Assembly: GCA_016868855.1 (NCBI GenBank)
Contig: VGFP01000002.1
Coordinates: 62,001 to 126,000, forward strand
DNA: 64,000 nt
Source: Bacteroidota bacterium
GTDB lineage: Bacteria > Bacteroidota > Bacteroidia > Chitinophagales > Chitinophagaceae
Direction: 5' to 3'
The notes under the pieces: generated by a model
Seen by the model: the letters and a program-made list of their open reading frames with translations, nothing else
Told to the model about the DNA's origin: nothing
Database searches by the model: none
Position numbers and translations under genes: made by a program
Shown here: positions 18,242 to 26,285 of the stretch, piece after piece
How positions within the stretch are numbered: the first letter of the stretch is position 1
Layout: each line of letters begins with the position of its first letter

Positions 18242-19446
18242 GATGACTGTTTTTTGTTTTCCTGTTGAATGGCATTCCAAATGATTGTTTGGTTGCCGAA
18301 TATTTTGCTGAAACCTCTTACATCCTCGCCTTTAAATCCAGCGTTCATTTCACCATATTTTCCAAACTTGCTGTTCATCAAATCATACGGCGATGCTATG
18401 CCGCTGATGTGAAATCTGTAGGGCATTAACTGTACAAATACTTTTCCAGAAACATTTTCTTGTGAATGTTGTAAGAAGGATTCAATGTCGCGCATGACCG
18501 GATCAAGGATTTGACCTTCGTGCAGCCAGTTTCCATAGAACTGTGACAAAGTATCTTTCCATTGCAACTGCCATTTGGTGAGCACATGTTTTTCAAGTGC
18601 ATGGTGTGCTTTCAAAATCACCATTGGTGCTGCCGCTTCAAAACCAACCCTGCCTTTGATTCCAATGATGGTATCTCCAACATGGATATCTCTTCCGATG
18701 GCAAATGGACCAGCAATCTTCTGCAGATATTGGATAGCAGCGGAGGGATGTTGAAATTGTTCAGCGTTGACTGCCATCAATTCACCTTTTTCAAATGTCA
18801 GCACAACTTCTTCTGCATCATGATTTGTGAGCTGGGTCGGCCAAGCAGATTCAGGCAACATTCCTTTTGATGAGAGTGTTTCCTTTCCTCCAACACTTGT
18901 CCCCCAGAGTCCCTTGTTGATAGAGTACATGGTTTTTTCTGTGTTCATCTCAACTCCTTTTTTCTGTAGGTAGTTGATTTCTTCTTCACGGCTTAGTTTC
19001 AAGTCACGTATCGGTGTGATGATTTCAACGCCTGGTATCATGATATGAAAAACCATGTCGAATCGAACTTGATCATTCCCCGCACCGGTACTGCCGTGTG
19101 CCACGGCATTTGCTTCTAATTTTTGAACATGCTCTGCAATGTGAATGGCCTGACTGAGTCTTTCTGCGCTCACACTCAGGGGATAGGTATTGTTTTTCAA
19201 TACATTTCCGAAAATCAAATATTTGATGATGCGGTCATAGTACGATTCAACAGCATTGACTGTGGTATGGGTAGCTACTCCCAGATGATATGCGTGTGCT
19301 TCAATGTTTTTCAGTTCTTCCTCACTGAATCCGCCGGTATTCACAATGATGCTGTGTACCTCATATCCTTTTTCTTCAGAAAGGTATTTTACACAAAATG
19401 TTGTGTCCAACCCTCCGCTGAATCCAAGTACAATTTTCTTTGACAT
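18238..19446 (-). CDS. argG: Argininosuccinate synthase
   Basis: ATP-dependent joining of citrulline and aspartate. The protein has 402 residues. The PP-loop SGGLDT is at residues 10-15; AHGSTGAGNDQVRFD and MYSINKGLWG are the citrulline/aspartate-binding parts. It is the second gene of the arginine operon, 10 bases after the GNAT gene, and its stop overlaps the argC ATG (ATGA), so translation is probably coupled. Confidence 0.96.
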   Translation of the reverse strand: MSKKIVLGFSGGLDTTFCVKYLSEEKGYEVHSIIVNTGGFSEEELKNIEAHAYHLGVATHTTVNAVESYYDRIIKYLIFGNVLKNNTYPLSVSAERLSQAIHIAEHVQKLEANAVAHGSTGAGNDQVRFDMVFHIMIPGVEIITPIRDLKLSREEEINYLQKKGVEMNTEKTMYSINKGLWGTSVGGKETLSSKGMLPESAWPTQLTNHDAEEVVLTFEKGELMAVNAEQFQHPSAAIQYLQKIAGPFAIGRDIHVGDTIIGIKGRVGFEAAAPMVILKAHHALEKHVLTKWQLQWKDTLSQFYGNWLHEGQILDPVMRDIESFLQHSQENVSGKVFVQLMPYRFHISGIASPYDLMNSKFGKYGEMNAGFKGEDVRGFSKIFGNQTIIWNAIQQENKKQSS

Positions 19447-19456
19447 GGTCTTTTGA

Positions 19457-20158
19457 TTATAAGTTCAGTAATGAGAGCAGTACACCTACAATTGATTTGC
19501 TGTTGCTGTCTTTTTTGGTGAATGCTCTCAGAAAATTCAATTGTTTGAAGCTGAACAACCTCTCAAATCCTTTTTTATTCTCTTCGAAATATTTGGTTGT
19601 TTCCTCCGTCGTATAATGATCTTTTGGATCATATAGCATGGCAGTGCACATGCAATTTTTTCTTTCCTTGCTCATCAGGATTTCATAGTTGACACAACTT
19701 TTGCATCCAGCCCAAAAATCTTCATCCTGTGTGAGTTCTGAATAAGTGACTGGTTCGTAACCCAGTTCAGAATTGATTTTCATTACAGCCAGCCCCGTAG
19801 TGAGTCCGAATATTTTCGCATGCGGGTAAGTTGTTCTGCTCAGTTCAAAAATTTTCTTTTTGATCAACTTGGCGAGTCCTCCTTTTCTAAAATCGGGATG
19901 AACTATCAACCCTGAATTTGCAACATATTCTCCGTGGCTCCAGGTTTCAATATAACAGAAGCCAGCCCATATTCCCTCTGCGGTGGTAGCAATCACTGCT
20001 TTGCCCTCGCTCATTTTTTTCATCACGTATTCGGGACTCCTTTTGGCGATGCCTGTTCCGCGGGCTTTTGCAGATTCCGCCATTTCTTTGCAGATGGCAT
20101 CTGCAAATTTGAAATCTGTTTCACTCGCGATGTATATATTGAAAGATGTTGGTTCCAT
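19457..20158 (-). CDS. GNAT-family N-acyltransferase, first gene of the arginine operon
   Basis: Protein of 233 residues with a GNAT domain at about residues 10-165; the acyl-CoA-binding motif is VHPDFRKGGLAKLIKKK (about residues 87-103). A C-terminal extension holds two cysteine pairs, CKSC and CMC. The operon otherwise has every enzyme from N-acylglutamate to arginine but no recognisable ArgA or ArgJ, so this is the best local candidate for the acyl-CoA:glutamate N-acyltransferase. That role is inference from position. The fold is clear; the acyl donor and acceptor are not. It starts 97 bases after a putative leader peptide. Confidence 0.85.
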   Translation of the reverse strand: MEPTSFNIYIASETDFKFADAICKEMAESAKARGTGIAKRSPEYVMKKMSEGKAVIATTAEGIWAGFCYIETWSHGEYVANSGLIVHPDFRKGGLAKLIKKKIFELSRTTYPHAKIFGLTTGLAVMKINSELGYEPVTYSELTQDEDFWAGCKSCVNYEILMSKERKNCMCTAMLYDPKDHYTTEETTKYFEENKKGFERLFSFKQLNFLRAFTKKDSNSKSIVGVLLSLLNL

Positions 20159-20255
20159 TTTGAAAGGGTGTATTGAAATGAATGAATCTTGTATCCAGAT
20201 CTTGTTGATCTTGGATGCAGCTTATCGAATCAATCGGTGCTGAAAGTGGTGAGTA

Positions 20256-20384
20256 TCAACGTCGTACCAAAAATGGAATTGGTCGGCGTAAAAAAACTGT
20301 TGCGCAAGGCACAGTAAAAACCCAACGCGTGGAAGCGGTGTGAGCCGTTTCTGCTATTGTTGAAAGGGTTAGGTTTTTTTTCAT
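20256..20384 (-). CDS. Putative arginine-operon leader peptide (42 aa)
   Basis: A 42-codon frame between the candidate promoter and the first arginine-operon gene. It starts MKKNLTLSTIAETAHTASTR and ends LRRPIPFLVRR, so four of its last ten codons are Arg (CGC CGA ... CGA CGT). Five Arg codons in total and a position 97 bases before the operon suggest a leader peptide that senses Arg-tRNA. The upstream region is A-rich without a Shine-Dalgarno, as usual in this phylum. A hairpin plus T-tract lies inside the frame. The region also has an open frame on the other strand, so chance cannot be excluded. Confidence 0.4.
   Translation of the reverse strand: MKKNLTLSTIAETAHTASTRWVFTVPCATVFLRRPIPFLVRR
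20290..20315 (-). terminator. Terminator-like hairpin in the arginine-operon leader
   Basis: Read on the minus strand, ACTGTGC and GCAACAGT pair (one bulged A) around a short loop at 20296-20315 and are followed directly by seven T (20290-20296, sharing one stem base). This is the shape of an intrinsic terminator. It lies within the putative leader ORF, just before its first Arg-Arg pair, and upstream of the GNAT start. It could be an attenuator. The other strand has no T-tract, so any termination would be for the arginine operon only. Confidence 0.45.
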
Positions 20385-20422
20385 TTTTCTTTGTCTGATT
20401 TTTCGGCAAAAATTGTTCAATG

Positions 20423-20456
20423 CAAATAAACAGATTTTTCCTGAAAATGCCCTCAA
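20423..20456 (-). promoter_or_regulatory. Candidate arginine-operon promoter
   Basis: On the minus strand TTG (20456-20454), 23 bases of spacer, then TTTATTTG (20430-20423), which fits TAnnTTTG with one mismatch. The predicted start would fall about 35-40 bases before the leader-peptide ATG. Weak to moderate on its own. Confidence 0.35.
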
Positions 20457-20478
20457 TATGTCTGAATACTTTCTGTGA

Positions 20479-21243
20479 TCAGTGAGGATTTGCGAGGGTT
20501 GAACCGGAGTGAACTGCTTCAGCCATTTCTCGGATAAGGCGGGCATCTTTTTCAATGGCATTTCCAACCACAATGATGTCGGCACCTGCTTTGCAGTTTT
20601 TGTAAGCTTTTTCAGGATCTGTGATACCACCTCCAATAATCAGAGGAATGTTGATATGGGAGGATACAGCTTGTATCATGGATTCTTTGATGGCAACTTT
20701 TGCTCCACTACCTGCATCCATGTATAGCAGTTTGAGTCCCAGCATCTCACCAGCGAGTGCCGTGCAGAGAGCAATTTCATTTTTGTCACTTGGTATCGGA
20801 CTGGCATTGCTGATATAAGAGACAGTGGTGGGTGCACCACCATCGATCAACATGTAACCTGTGGGGATCACTTCGAGTCCGCTTTTTCTGACAGCAGGTG
20901 CAGATATCACATGTTGTCCGATGAGCAGTTCTGGATTTCTGCCTGATATCAAAGAGAGGTAAAGTAGTGCATCTGCATAAGGTGTGATTTGCGAGGGACT
21001 GCCGGGAAACAGCAGCACCGGAATATCACATGAAGATTTGATGTGTTGCACAAGATCTTCAAGATGGTCACTGACCACCAGGCTTCCCCCAACGAATATA
21101 AAATCAACATGTGCCTTGGTGCAAAGAGAGATCAGTTCATCTGCTTTTTTCAAAGATGTTTTATCTGGATCAACAAGAACTGTGAATGCTTTCTTGTTGT
21201 TGCGCTTCAGATCAATCATTTTATCATAGGTCAGTCTTGGCAT
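20479..21243 (-). CDS. Geranylgeranylglyceryl phosphate synthase-family protein
   Basis: TIM-barrel prenyltransferase family (GGGPS/PcrB) that joins a polyprenyl diphosphate to glycerol-1-phosphate, the first ether-lipid step. It has 254 residues. Visible motifs are FTVLVDPDKT (strand 1, about residues 20-29), FIFVGGSLV, LLFPGSPSQI, EVIPTGYMLIDGG, LLYMDAGSGA and the phosphate-binding end LIIGGGI...GADIIVVGNAIE. Group II bacterial members are known from Bacteroidota, including Chitinophaga. Chain length of the prenyl donor cannot be read here. It is transcribed in the same direction as the arginine operon but is separated from it by 320 bases. Confidence 0.92.
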   Translation of the reverse strand: MPRLTYDKMIDLKRNNKKAFTVLVDPDKTSLKKADELISLCTKAHVDFIFVGGSLVVSDHLEDLVQHIKSSCDIPVLLFPGSPSQITPYADALLYLSLISGRNPELLIGQHVISAPAVRKSGLEVIPTGYMLIDGGAPTTVSYISNASPIPSDKNEIALCTALAGEMLGLKLLYMDAGSGAKVAIKESMIQAVSSHINIPLIIGGGITDPEKAYKNCKAGADIIVVGNAIEKDARLIREMAEAVHSGSTLANPH

Positions 21244-21481
21244 GCAGTATGCACTTCTATTGCAAATGTGCGAAAAAGTTTCCTTGAAACATCAAACAAG
21301 TTGGGAATATTGGAATTAAATCATGTTGGTCATTTTGCCAAGCTTTCCCCCATCATTTTCTGGTCTATTTATTTTTCCTTATTTGGCCAAAAAATTTTTT
21401 ACCAAAAAAGTGAAAAAAATAGGAAAATCAATCCCCTTGCGGGTTGTTGCAGTTATCAACAGGGTGTTGATATTTAGACGT

Positions 21482-21511
21482 TTGAAAAGCGAGGCAGCAG
21501 GGATATTTTCG
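21482..21511 (+). promoter_or_regulatory. Candidate nrdJ promoter
   Basis: TTTG (21481-21484), 19 bases of spacer, then TATTTTCG (21504-21511), one mismatch from TAnnTTTG. This ends 48 bases before the nrdJ ATG. The rest of the 316-base gap after the GGGPS start is A/T-rich; I see no cobalamin-riboswitch B12 box or other element in it. Confidence 0.45.
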
Positions 21512-21559
21512 TAAACTCACTAAACTGAACAATTTTTAAAAAATTACATATCCATCAAC

Positions 21560-24500
21560 ATGCCCAACAAGACCAAAACTAAAAACCCAGGACTGGCCTT
21601 TGAGAGACAATTCACCAGCGACAAGGTCAACGTATTTGAAATGTTTGAATATGATTACAGAACATCGGTAATCAGAAATCCAAGTGGTGAAGTAGTTTTT
21701 GAAATGACCAATGTGGAGGTTCCCAAACAGTGGAGCCAAATTGCAACTGATATTCTTGCTCAAAAATATTTTCGCAAAGCAGGTGTTCCGCAGGCGGATG
21801 GCACCTTGGGTAGAGAGACATCTGCCAAACAGGTGGCACATAGAATGGCCAATTGCTGGAGAGTATGGGGCGAGCGTTATGGCTATTTTGCTTCCACCGA
21901 AGATGCACAGGTGTTTTATGAAGAGTTGGTGTATTGTATTTTGAATCAGGCATGTGTTCCTAATTCACCACAATGGTTCAATACTGGTTTGCATGAGAGC
22001 TATGGCATCAAAGGAAAACCACAGGGCCATTATTATGTTGATCAGAACGATGGACAATTAAAAAAATCTACTTCTGCATATGAGCGTCCACAGCCACACG
22101 CATGTTTCATCCTCAGTGTGGATGATGATTTGGTGAATGAGGGTGGCATCATGGATTTATGGGTACGTGAAGCAAGAATTTTCAAATATGGATCTGGTGT
22201 TGGAACCAATTTTTCCAACCTCCGCGGTGAAGGCGAAAAATTGAGTGGTGGCGGTACATCATCTGGATTGATGAGCTTCCTGAAAATCGGTGACCGTGCA
22301 GCGGGTGCCATCAAGAGCGGTGGTACAACCCGTCGTGCTGCCAAGATGGTTTGTCTCGATTTGGATCATCCCGAAATTGAAACTTTCATCGATTGGAAAG
22401 TAGAAGAGGAAAAGAAAGTGGCCGCATTGATTGCAGCCGGATATGCAAGCGACTACGAGGGAGAAGCTTACCGCACCGTGAGTGGACAAAACTCCAACAA
22501 CTCTGTTCGTATACCCAATGAGTTTTTTGAAAAACTTGCAAAGGGTGAGGATTGGGAGCTGACTGGAAGAATGTATGGAAAGGTGATGAAAAAAGTTTCT
22601 GCCAAGGCATTGTGGGATAAAATTTCTTATGCAGCATGGCGTTGCGCAGATCCTGGAACACAATACGACACTACCATCAACGAATGGCATACTTGTCCGA
22701 AGGGTGGTAGAATCAGGGCCTCCAATCCATGCAGTGAATACATGTTCCTCGACAATACTGCGTGTAATCTCGCGTCAGCCAACCTCAGAAAATTCTTCAA
22801 TGAAAGCGATAACAGCTTTGATGTAAAAGGATTTGAATATACTGTCAGACTTTGGACAACTGTATTGGAGATTTCTGTGTTGATGGCACAGTTTCCGAGC
22901 AAAGAAGTTGCACAGCTCAGTTACGATTACCGCACACTCGGACTCGGTTATGCCAATCTGGGAAGTATGTTGATGGTGAGTGGTATTCCTTATGACAGTG
23001 ACGAAGCAAGGGGAATTGCAGGTGCCATCACAGCGATCATGACCGGTATTTCATACAAGACATCTGCAGAGATCGCAGGTATCTTGGGTGCTTTCCCTCG
23101 TTACGAGGAAAACCGCGAAGACATGATGCGCGTAATGAGAAATCACCGTGCGGCTGCATATGATGCTGAACAGGCCTATGTTGGATTGAGCATCAAGCCA
23201 CAAGGCATCATGGCAAAAGATTGTCCGGATTATTTGTTGAACGCAGCATGCAAAGCCTGGGATGATGCAGTAGAGTATGGAGAGAAGTATGGATACAGAA
23301 ACGCACAGACAACCGTCATTGCACCCACCGGAACCATTGGATTGGTAATGGATTGTGATACTACAGGTGTTGAACCAGATTTCGCGTTGGTGAAATTCAA
23401 AAAACTTTCCGGTGGAGGATATTTCAAGATCATCAATCAGTCTGTTCCACAGGCATTGGCCAACTTGAAATATTCAGAGGCGGAACAGGATTCCATCATC
23501 AAGTATGCGGTGGGTGCCGCAAGCTTTGCAGGCGCACCTTTTATCAATCACCAGACATTGAGTGAAAAAGGATTTATTGCAGAAGAGATCAAGAAGTTGG
23601 ACGATGCGGTGATGTCGGCATTTGAAGTTGGTTTTGTATTCAATGTGTATACACTTGGAGAAGAATGTCTGCAGCGTCTGGGTTTCAAACCAGAGCAGTA
23701 TTTCAACTTTGACTGGAGCTTGTTGAAGGCACTAGGATTCACAGGAGCAGAGATCGATGCAGCGAATGATTATGTATGTGGAACCATGACCATTGAGGGT
23801 GCACCGCATTTGAAAGAAGAGCATTATCCAGTGTTTGATTGTGCTAATAAGTGTGGCAAGAAGGGAGAGCGTTATATTCATCCGCATGGCCATATCCGCA
23901 TGATGGCAGCTACACAGCCTTTCATCAGTGGAGCGATTTCAAAAACCATCAATCTTCCGAACGAAGCCAATATCAATGAGATTGCAGATTGTTATCATTT
24001 GAGTTGGGAACTTGGATTGAAAGCGTGTGCATTGTACCGTGATGGATCTAAACTCAGTCAGCCGCTCAGCAACAAAAGCGACAGCAAGGCTGATGAAGAT
24101 GCCAGTGCAGAATCAACCGACAGTCAGTTTATTGATGTAGGAAAGCTTACAGTGGATGAGTTGTTGGATGAATTGCAAAAAAGAATGCAGGCTTCACCAG
24201 ATACAAAATTGAAGCGCCAGCTTTCAAGAATTGTTGAACGCAAATCACTTCCAACAAAGAGAAGAGGCTTTACCCAAAAAGCAAGAATCAACGGACAAAC
24301 CATTTTCTTGCGCACAGGAGAATACAGCGACAATACCCTCGGTGAAATCTTCATTGACCTCGCCAAAGAAGGGTCAACCTTGCGCAGTTTGATGAACTGT
24401 TTTGCGATTTCAGTATCAGTTGGTTTGCAATACGGCGTTCCTTTGGAGGAATTTGTGGAGAAGTTCGTTTTCACCAAGTTCGAACCAGCAGGAATGGTGG

Positions 24501-24880
24501 ATCATCCAAATATCAAATCCACCACCTCTATCGTAGACTTTGTATTCCGTTGCCTGGCCTACGAATACCTCGACAGAACAGATCTCGTGCATGTATTGGA
24601 CAGACCAGAAGTCATGAATACCGGAAATGATGATTGGGATGAGCCATCTGCAGAGAGCAAACCAGAATTATCTGATGTAAGGGTCATTGCATCTTCTGCT
24701 GTGCCTGCACCCAAAGCACAGAAAGCACAGGTGGCGGTGAAGTCAGAAAACAGCACGCAAGAATACATGAAGAGCATGCAAAGCGATGCGCCTGCATGCA
24801 ATACATGCGGACACATAACAGTAAGAAGCGGCACTTGTTACAAATGTCTGAACTGCGGAAACAGCATGGGATGTAGTTAA
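21560..24880 (+). CDS. nrdJ: Adenosylcobalamin-dependent (class II) ribonucleotide reductase
   Basis: Reduces ribonucleotides to deoxyribonucleotides with coenzyme B12, independent of oxygen. The protein has 1,106 residues. The barrel carries VPNSPQWFNTG, the active-site Cys in PHACFILSVDD, NPCSEYMFLDNTACNLAS (the NPCSE radical/substrate motif) and APTGTIGLVMDCDTTG. A TSCPD-type region follows near residues 905-1010. The C-terminus has a redox/zinc-like cysteine cluster: CNTCGH, CYKCLNCG and MGCS. It stands alone except for a small membrane protein gene 9 bases downstream. It implies B12 uptake or synthesis in the organism. Confidence 0.96.
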   Translation: MPNKTKTKNPGLAFERQFTSDKVNVFEMFEYDYRTSVIRNPSGEVVFEMTNVEVPKQWSQIATDILAQKYFRKAGVPQADGTLGRETSAKQVAHRMANCWRVWGERYGYFASTEDAQVFYEELVYCILNQACVPNSPQWFNTGLHESYGIKGKPQGHYYVDQNDGQLKKSTSAYERPQPHACFILSVDDDLVNEGGIMDLWVREARIFKYGSGVGTNFSNLRGEGEKLSGGGTSSGLMSFLKIGDRAAGAIKSGGTTRRAAKMVCLDLDHPEIETFIDWKVEEEKKVAALIAAGYASDYEGEAYRTVSGQNSNNSVRIPNEFFEKLAKGEDWELTGRMYGKVMKKVSAKALWDKISYAAWRCADPGTQYDTTINEWHTCPKGGRIRASNPCSEYMFLDNTACNLASANLRKFFNESDNSFDVKGFEYTVRLWTTVLEISVLMAQFPSKEVAQLSYDYRTLGLGYANLGSMLMVSGIPYDSDEARGIAGAITAIMTGISYKTSAEIAGILGAFPRYEENREDMMRVMRNHRAAAYDAEQAYVGLSIKPQGIMAKDCPDYLLNAACKAWDDAVEYGEKYGYRNAQTTVIAPTGTIGLVMDCDTTGVEPDFALVKFKKLSGGGYFKIINQSVPQALANLKYSEAEQDSIIKYAVGAASFAGAPFINHQTLSEKGFIAEEIKKLDDAVMSAFEVGFVFNVYTLGEECLQRLGFKPEQYFNFDWSLLKALGFTGAEIDAANDYVCGTMTIEGAPHLKEEHYPVFDCANKCGKKGERYIHPHGHIRMMAATQPFISGAISKTINLPNEANINEIADCYHLSWELGLKACALYRDGSKLSQPLSNKSDSKADEDASAESTDSQFIDVGKLTVDELLDELQKRMQASPDTKLKRQLSRIVERKSLPTKRRGFTQKARINGQTIFLRTGEYSDNTLGEIFIDLAKEGSTLRSLMNCFAISVSVGLQYGVPLEEFVEKFVFTKFEPAGMVDHPNIKSTTSIVDFVFRCLAYEYLDRTDLVHVLDRPEVMNTGNDDWDEPSAESKPELSDVRVIASSAVPAPKAQKAQVAVKSENSTQEYMKSMQSDAPACNTCGHITVRSGTCYKCLNCGNSMGCS

Positions 24881-24889
24881 TTCTTATCT

Positions 24890-25369
24890 GTGAAACTTAC
24901 CATAAGCTATCAAAAAAGAAAGGTACTGCAGGCTCTGCGGTACCATTTCATTTCTATGAGGGAGATCAAAATCATGATCATCCTGGTGAATGTTTTCGCA
25001 CTGTTTGCAGCAGTGATGTTTTCCATGAAGCTTATTTCTCCCCTGCCATTTTTGATGAGCTCAGTACTTTGGATTTCAATGATGGTTGCATTTTGGATTT
25101 GGCTACCTGCCTTGATTTACAGGAAGAGCAAAACATTTCAGGATCGTTTTGACATTCAAATTGAAGAGCAACATTTTTTTATTGAATCATCTGGAACCAA
25201 AAGATCTTGGGCATGGCGTGAATTCAATCGCTATTATGAAACACCTGGATTTTTTCATCTGTACTTCGATGCCAAGAGTTTCTTCCTGATTCCCAAGGAT
25301 GCATTCAAGATGCAAGAGGATTTAGACAGGGCAAGAGCCATCTTCAGAGCGCAGATCAAAAAATCTTAG
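24890..25369 (+). CDS. YcxB-like small membrane protein
   Basis: Protein of 159 residues from a GTG start, 9 bases after nrdJ. Two hydrophobic segments lie at about residues 29-46 and 52-75, followed by a soluble C-terminal domain with FIESSGTKRSWAWREFNRYYE and FLIPKDAF. This layout, two helices then a PH-like half with a Trp-rich turn and an IPK-aF motif, is that of YcxB-like proteins, whose function is unknown. Its stop overlaps the convergent GNAT gene by 4 bases. Confidence 0.75.
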   Translation: MKLTISYQKRKVLQALRYHFISMREIKIMIILVNVFALFAAVMFSMKLISPLPFLMSSVLWISMMVAFWIWLPALIYRKSKTFQDRFDIQIEEQHFFIESSGTKRSWAWREFNRYYETPGFFHLYFDAKSFFLIPKDAFKMQEDLDRARAIFRAQIKKS

Positions 25370-25797
25370 ATCAACTTTTTTCTCATTTCAATGTGGGGGA
25401 TGGTGACCTCAATGAATTCATCTCCGTAAGGAGCATATCCCATCTTTTCGTAAAAAGGTTCCGCAGTTTTCCTGGCATGCATGGTCATGGTTTTGAATCC
25501 GGCGTCTCTGGCAACATTTTCTGCAAACTGCATGATGGCATGACCAATGCCGTTTCTTTGCATTTTCTGATGCACTGCCATCTGTCGCAACTTGCACAAA
25601 TCAGGTGCTGCCTTTGTCAGGATACAACAGGCAACCATGTCATCGTCTTCAAAAGCTCCTATCAGGATATCTTCCTTTTCTTTTTCAAGATCGGCTTCGG
25701 TAAAATGCAAACCAAGGGGGTTCCTGAGGATCTCCATCCTTAGGTCAATCATCTGCTGATATTGAGCAGAACCGTGATCAATTATCTTGATTGGCAT
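25366..25797 (-). CDS. GNAT-family N-acetyltransferase
   Basis: About 143 residues from the preferred ATG at 25797 (MPIKIIDHGSAQYQQMIDLR); an in-frame extension of 22 codons upstream looks unlike the family. The acetyl-CoA loop is LRQMAVHQKMQRNGIGHAIM and the C-terminal half has FYEKMGYAPYGDEF. This is the ElaA/PhnO-like type of small acetyltransferase whose substrates are mostly unknown. It is monocistronic, convergent with the YcxB-like gene. Confidence 0.85.
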   Translation of the reverse strand: MPIKIIDHGSAQYQQMIDLRMEILRNPLGLHFTEADLEKEKEDILIGAFEDDDMVACCILTKAAPDLCKLRQMAVHQKMQRNGIGHAIMQFAENVARDAGFKTMTMHARKTAEPFYEKMGYAPYGDEFIEVTIPHIEMRKKLI

Positions 25798-25964
25798 CTT
25801 ACAAATTAAAATAATTATTGCTCCAAACCGGCAATTCAATTTGTTTTTAATCTTTTTTAGCAAATAAATTAAATAGCGACTAATTAGAATGTGTTAGTAA
25901 TTGATAATCATTGATTTATACTGTTTTATTTTGATCAATACTTTTTCACAAAACTTCAACAAAT

Positions 25965-25994
25965 TATGTTTTTATCTCAAAAGGATTATTTTTG
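25965..25994 (+). promoter_or_regulatory. acpP promoter (TATG ... TATTTTTG)
   Basis: Exact -7 box TATTTTTG at 25987-25994, with a TATG at 25965-25968 (one off TTTG) 18 bases upstream. The box ends 25 bases before the acpP ATG; the leader is C/A-rich with no Shine-Dalgarno, normal for this phylum. Confidence 0.6.
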
Positions 25995-26019
25995 CAACCA
26001 CAAACCAAAAAACAAAACC

Positions 26020-26256
26020 ATGTCAGACATTGCAACAAGAGTCAAGAAAATTATTGTTGACAAATTAGGAGTTGATGAAAATGAGGTGACTTCTGCAGCA
26101 TCTTTCACCAATGATCTCGGAGCAGATTCATTGGATACAGTTGAATTGATCATGGAATTTGAAAAAGAATTCAATATTTCAATCCCAGATGAGCAGGCTG
26201 AGACCATTACAACGGTTGGACAAGCCATCACTTATCTGGAGGAGCATTCTAAGTAA
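26020..26256 (+). CDS. acpP: Acyl carrier protein
   Basis: Carries growing acyl chains on a phosphopantetheine arm. From ATG 26020 it has 78 residues, the usual ACP size; the frame extends 18 codons upstream, but across the promoter box. The modified Ser is in [12 protein letters not shown] (about residue 38) and the protein is acidic and helical. It is followed by fabF after 29 bases, the common acpP-fabF-rnc order. Confidence 0.97.
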   Translation: MSDIATRVKKIIVDKLGVDENEVTSAASFTNDLGADSLDTVELIMEFEKEFNISIPDEQAETITTVGQAITYLEEHSK

Positions 26257-26285
26257 AGAGCGATCCTCTTTTCTTACGATTTCAT

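Noticed and set aside
20193-20216. Hairpin between the leader frame and the GNAT gene as a terminator
   Set aside because: The stem has a bulge and is not followed by a T-tract on the minus strand.
20215-20343. A 42-codon plus-strand frame with a basic product, overlapping the arginine leader
   Set aside because: It points away from any gene, has no promoter box upstream and runs into the GGGPS gene antisense. The minus-strand frame has the better context, though this overlap is a reason for caution.
21244-21559. Possible cobalamin riboswitch before the B12-dependent ribonucleotide reductase
   Set aside because: No B12 box or matching stem structure is visible; only a promoter candidate is found.
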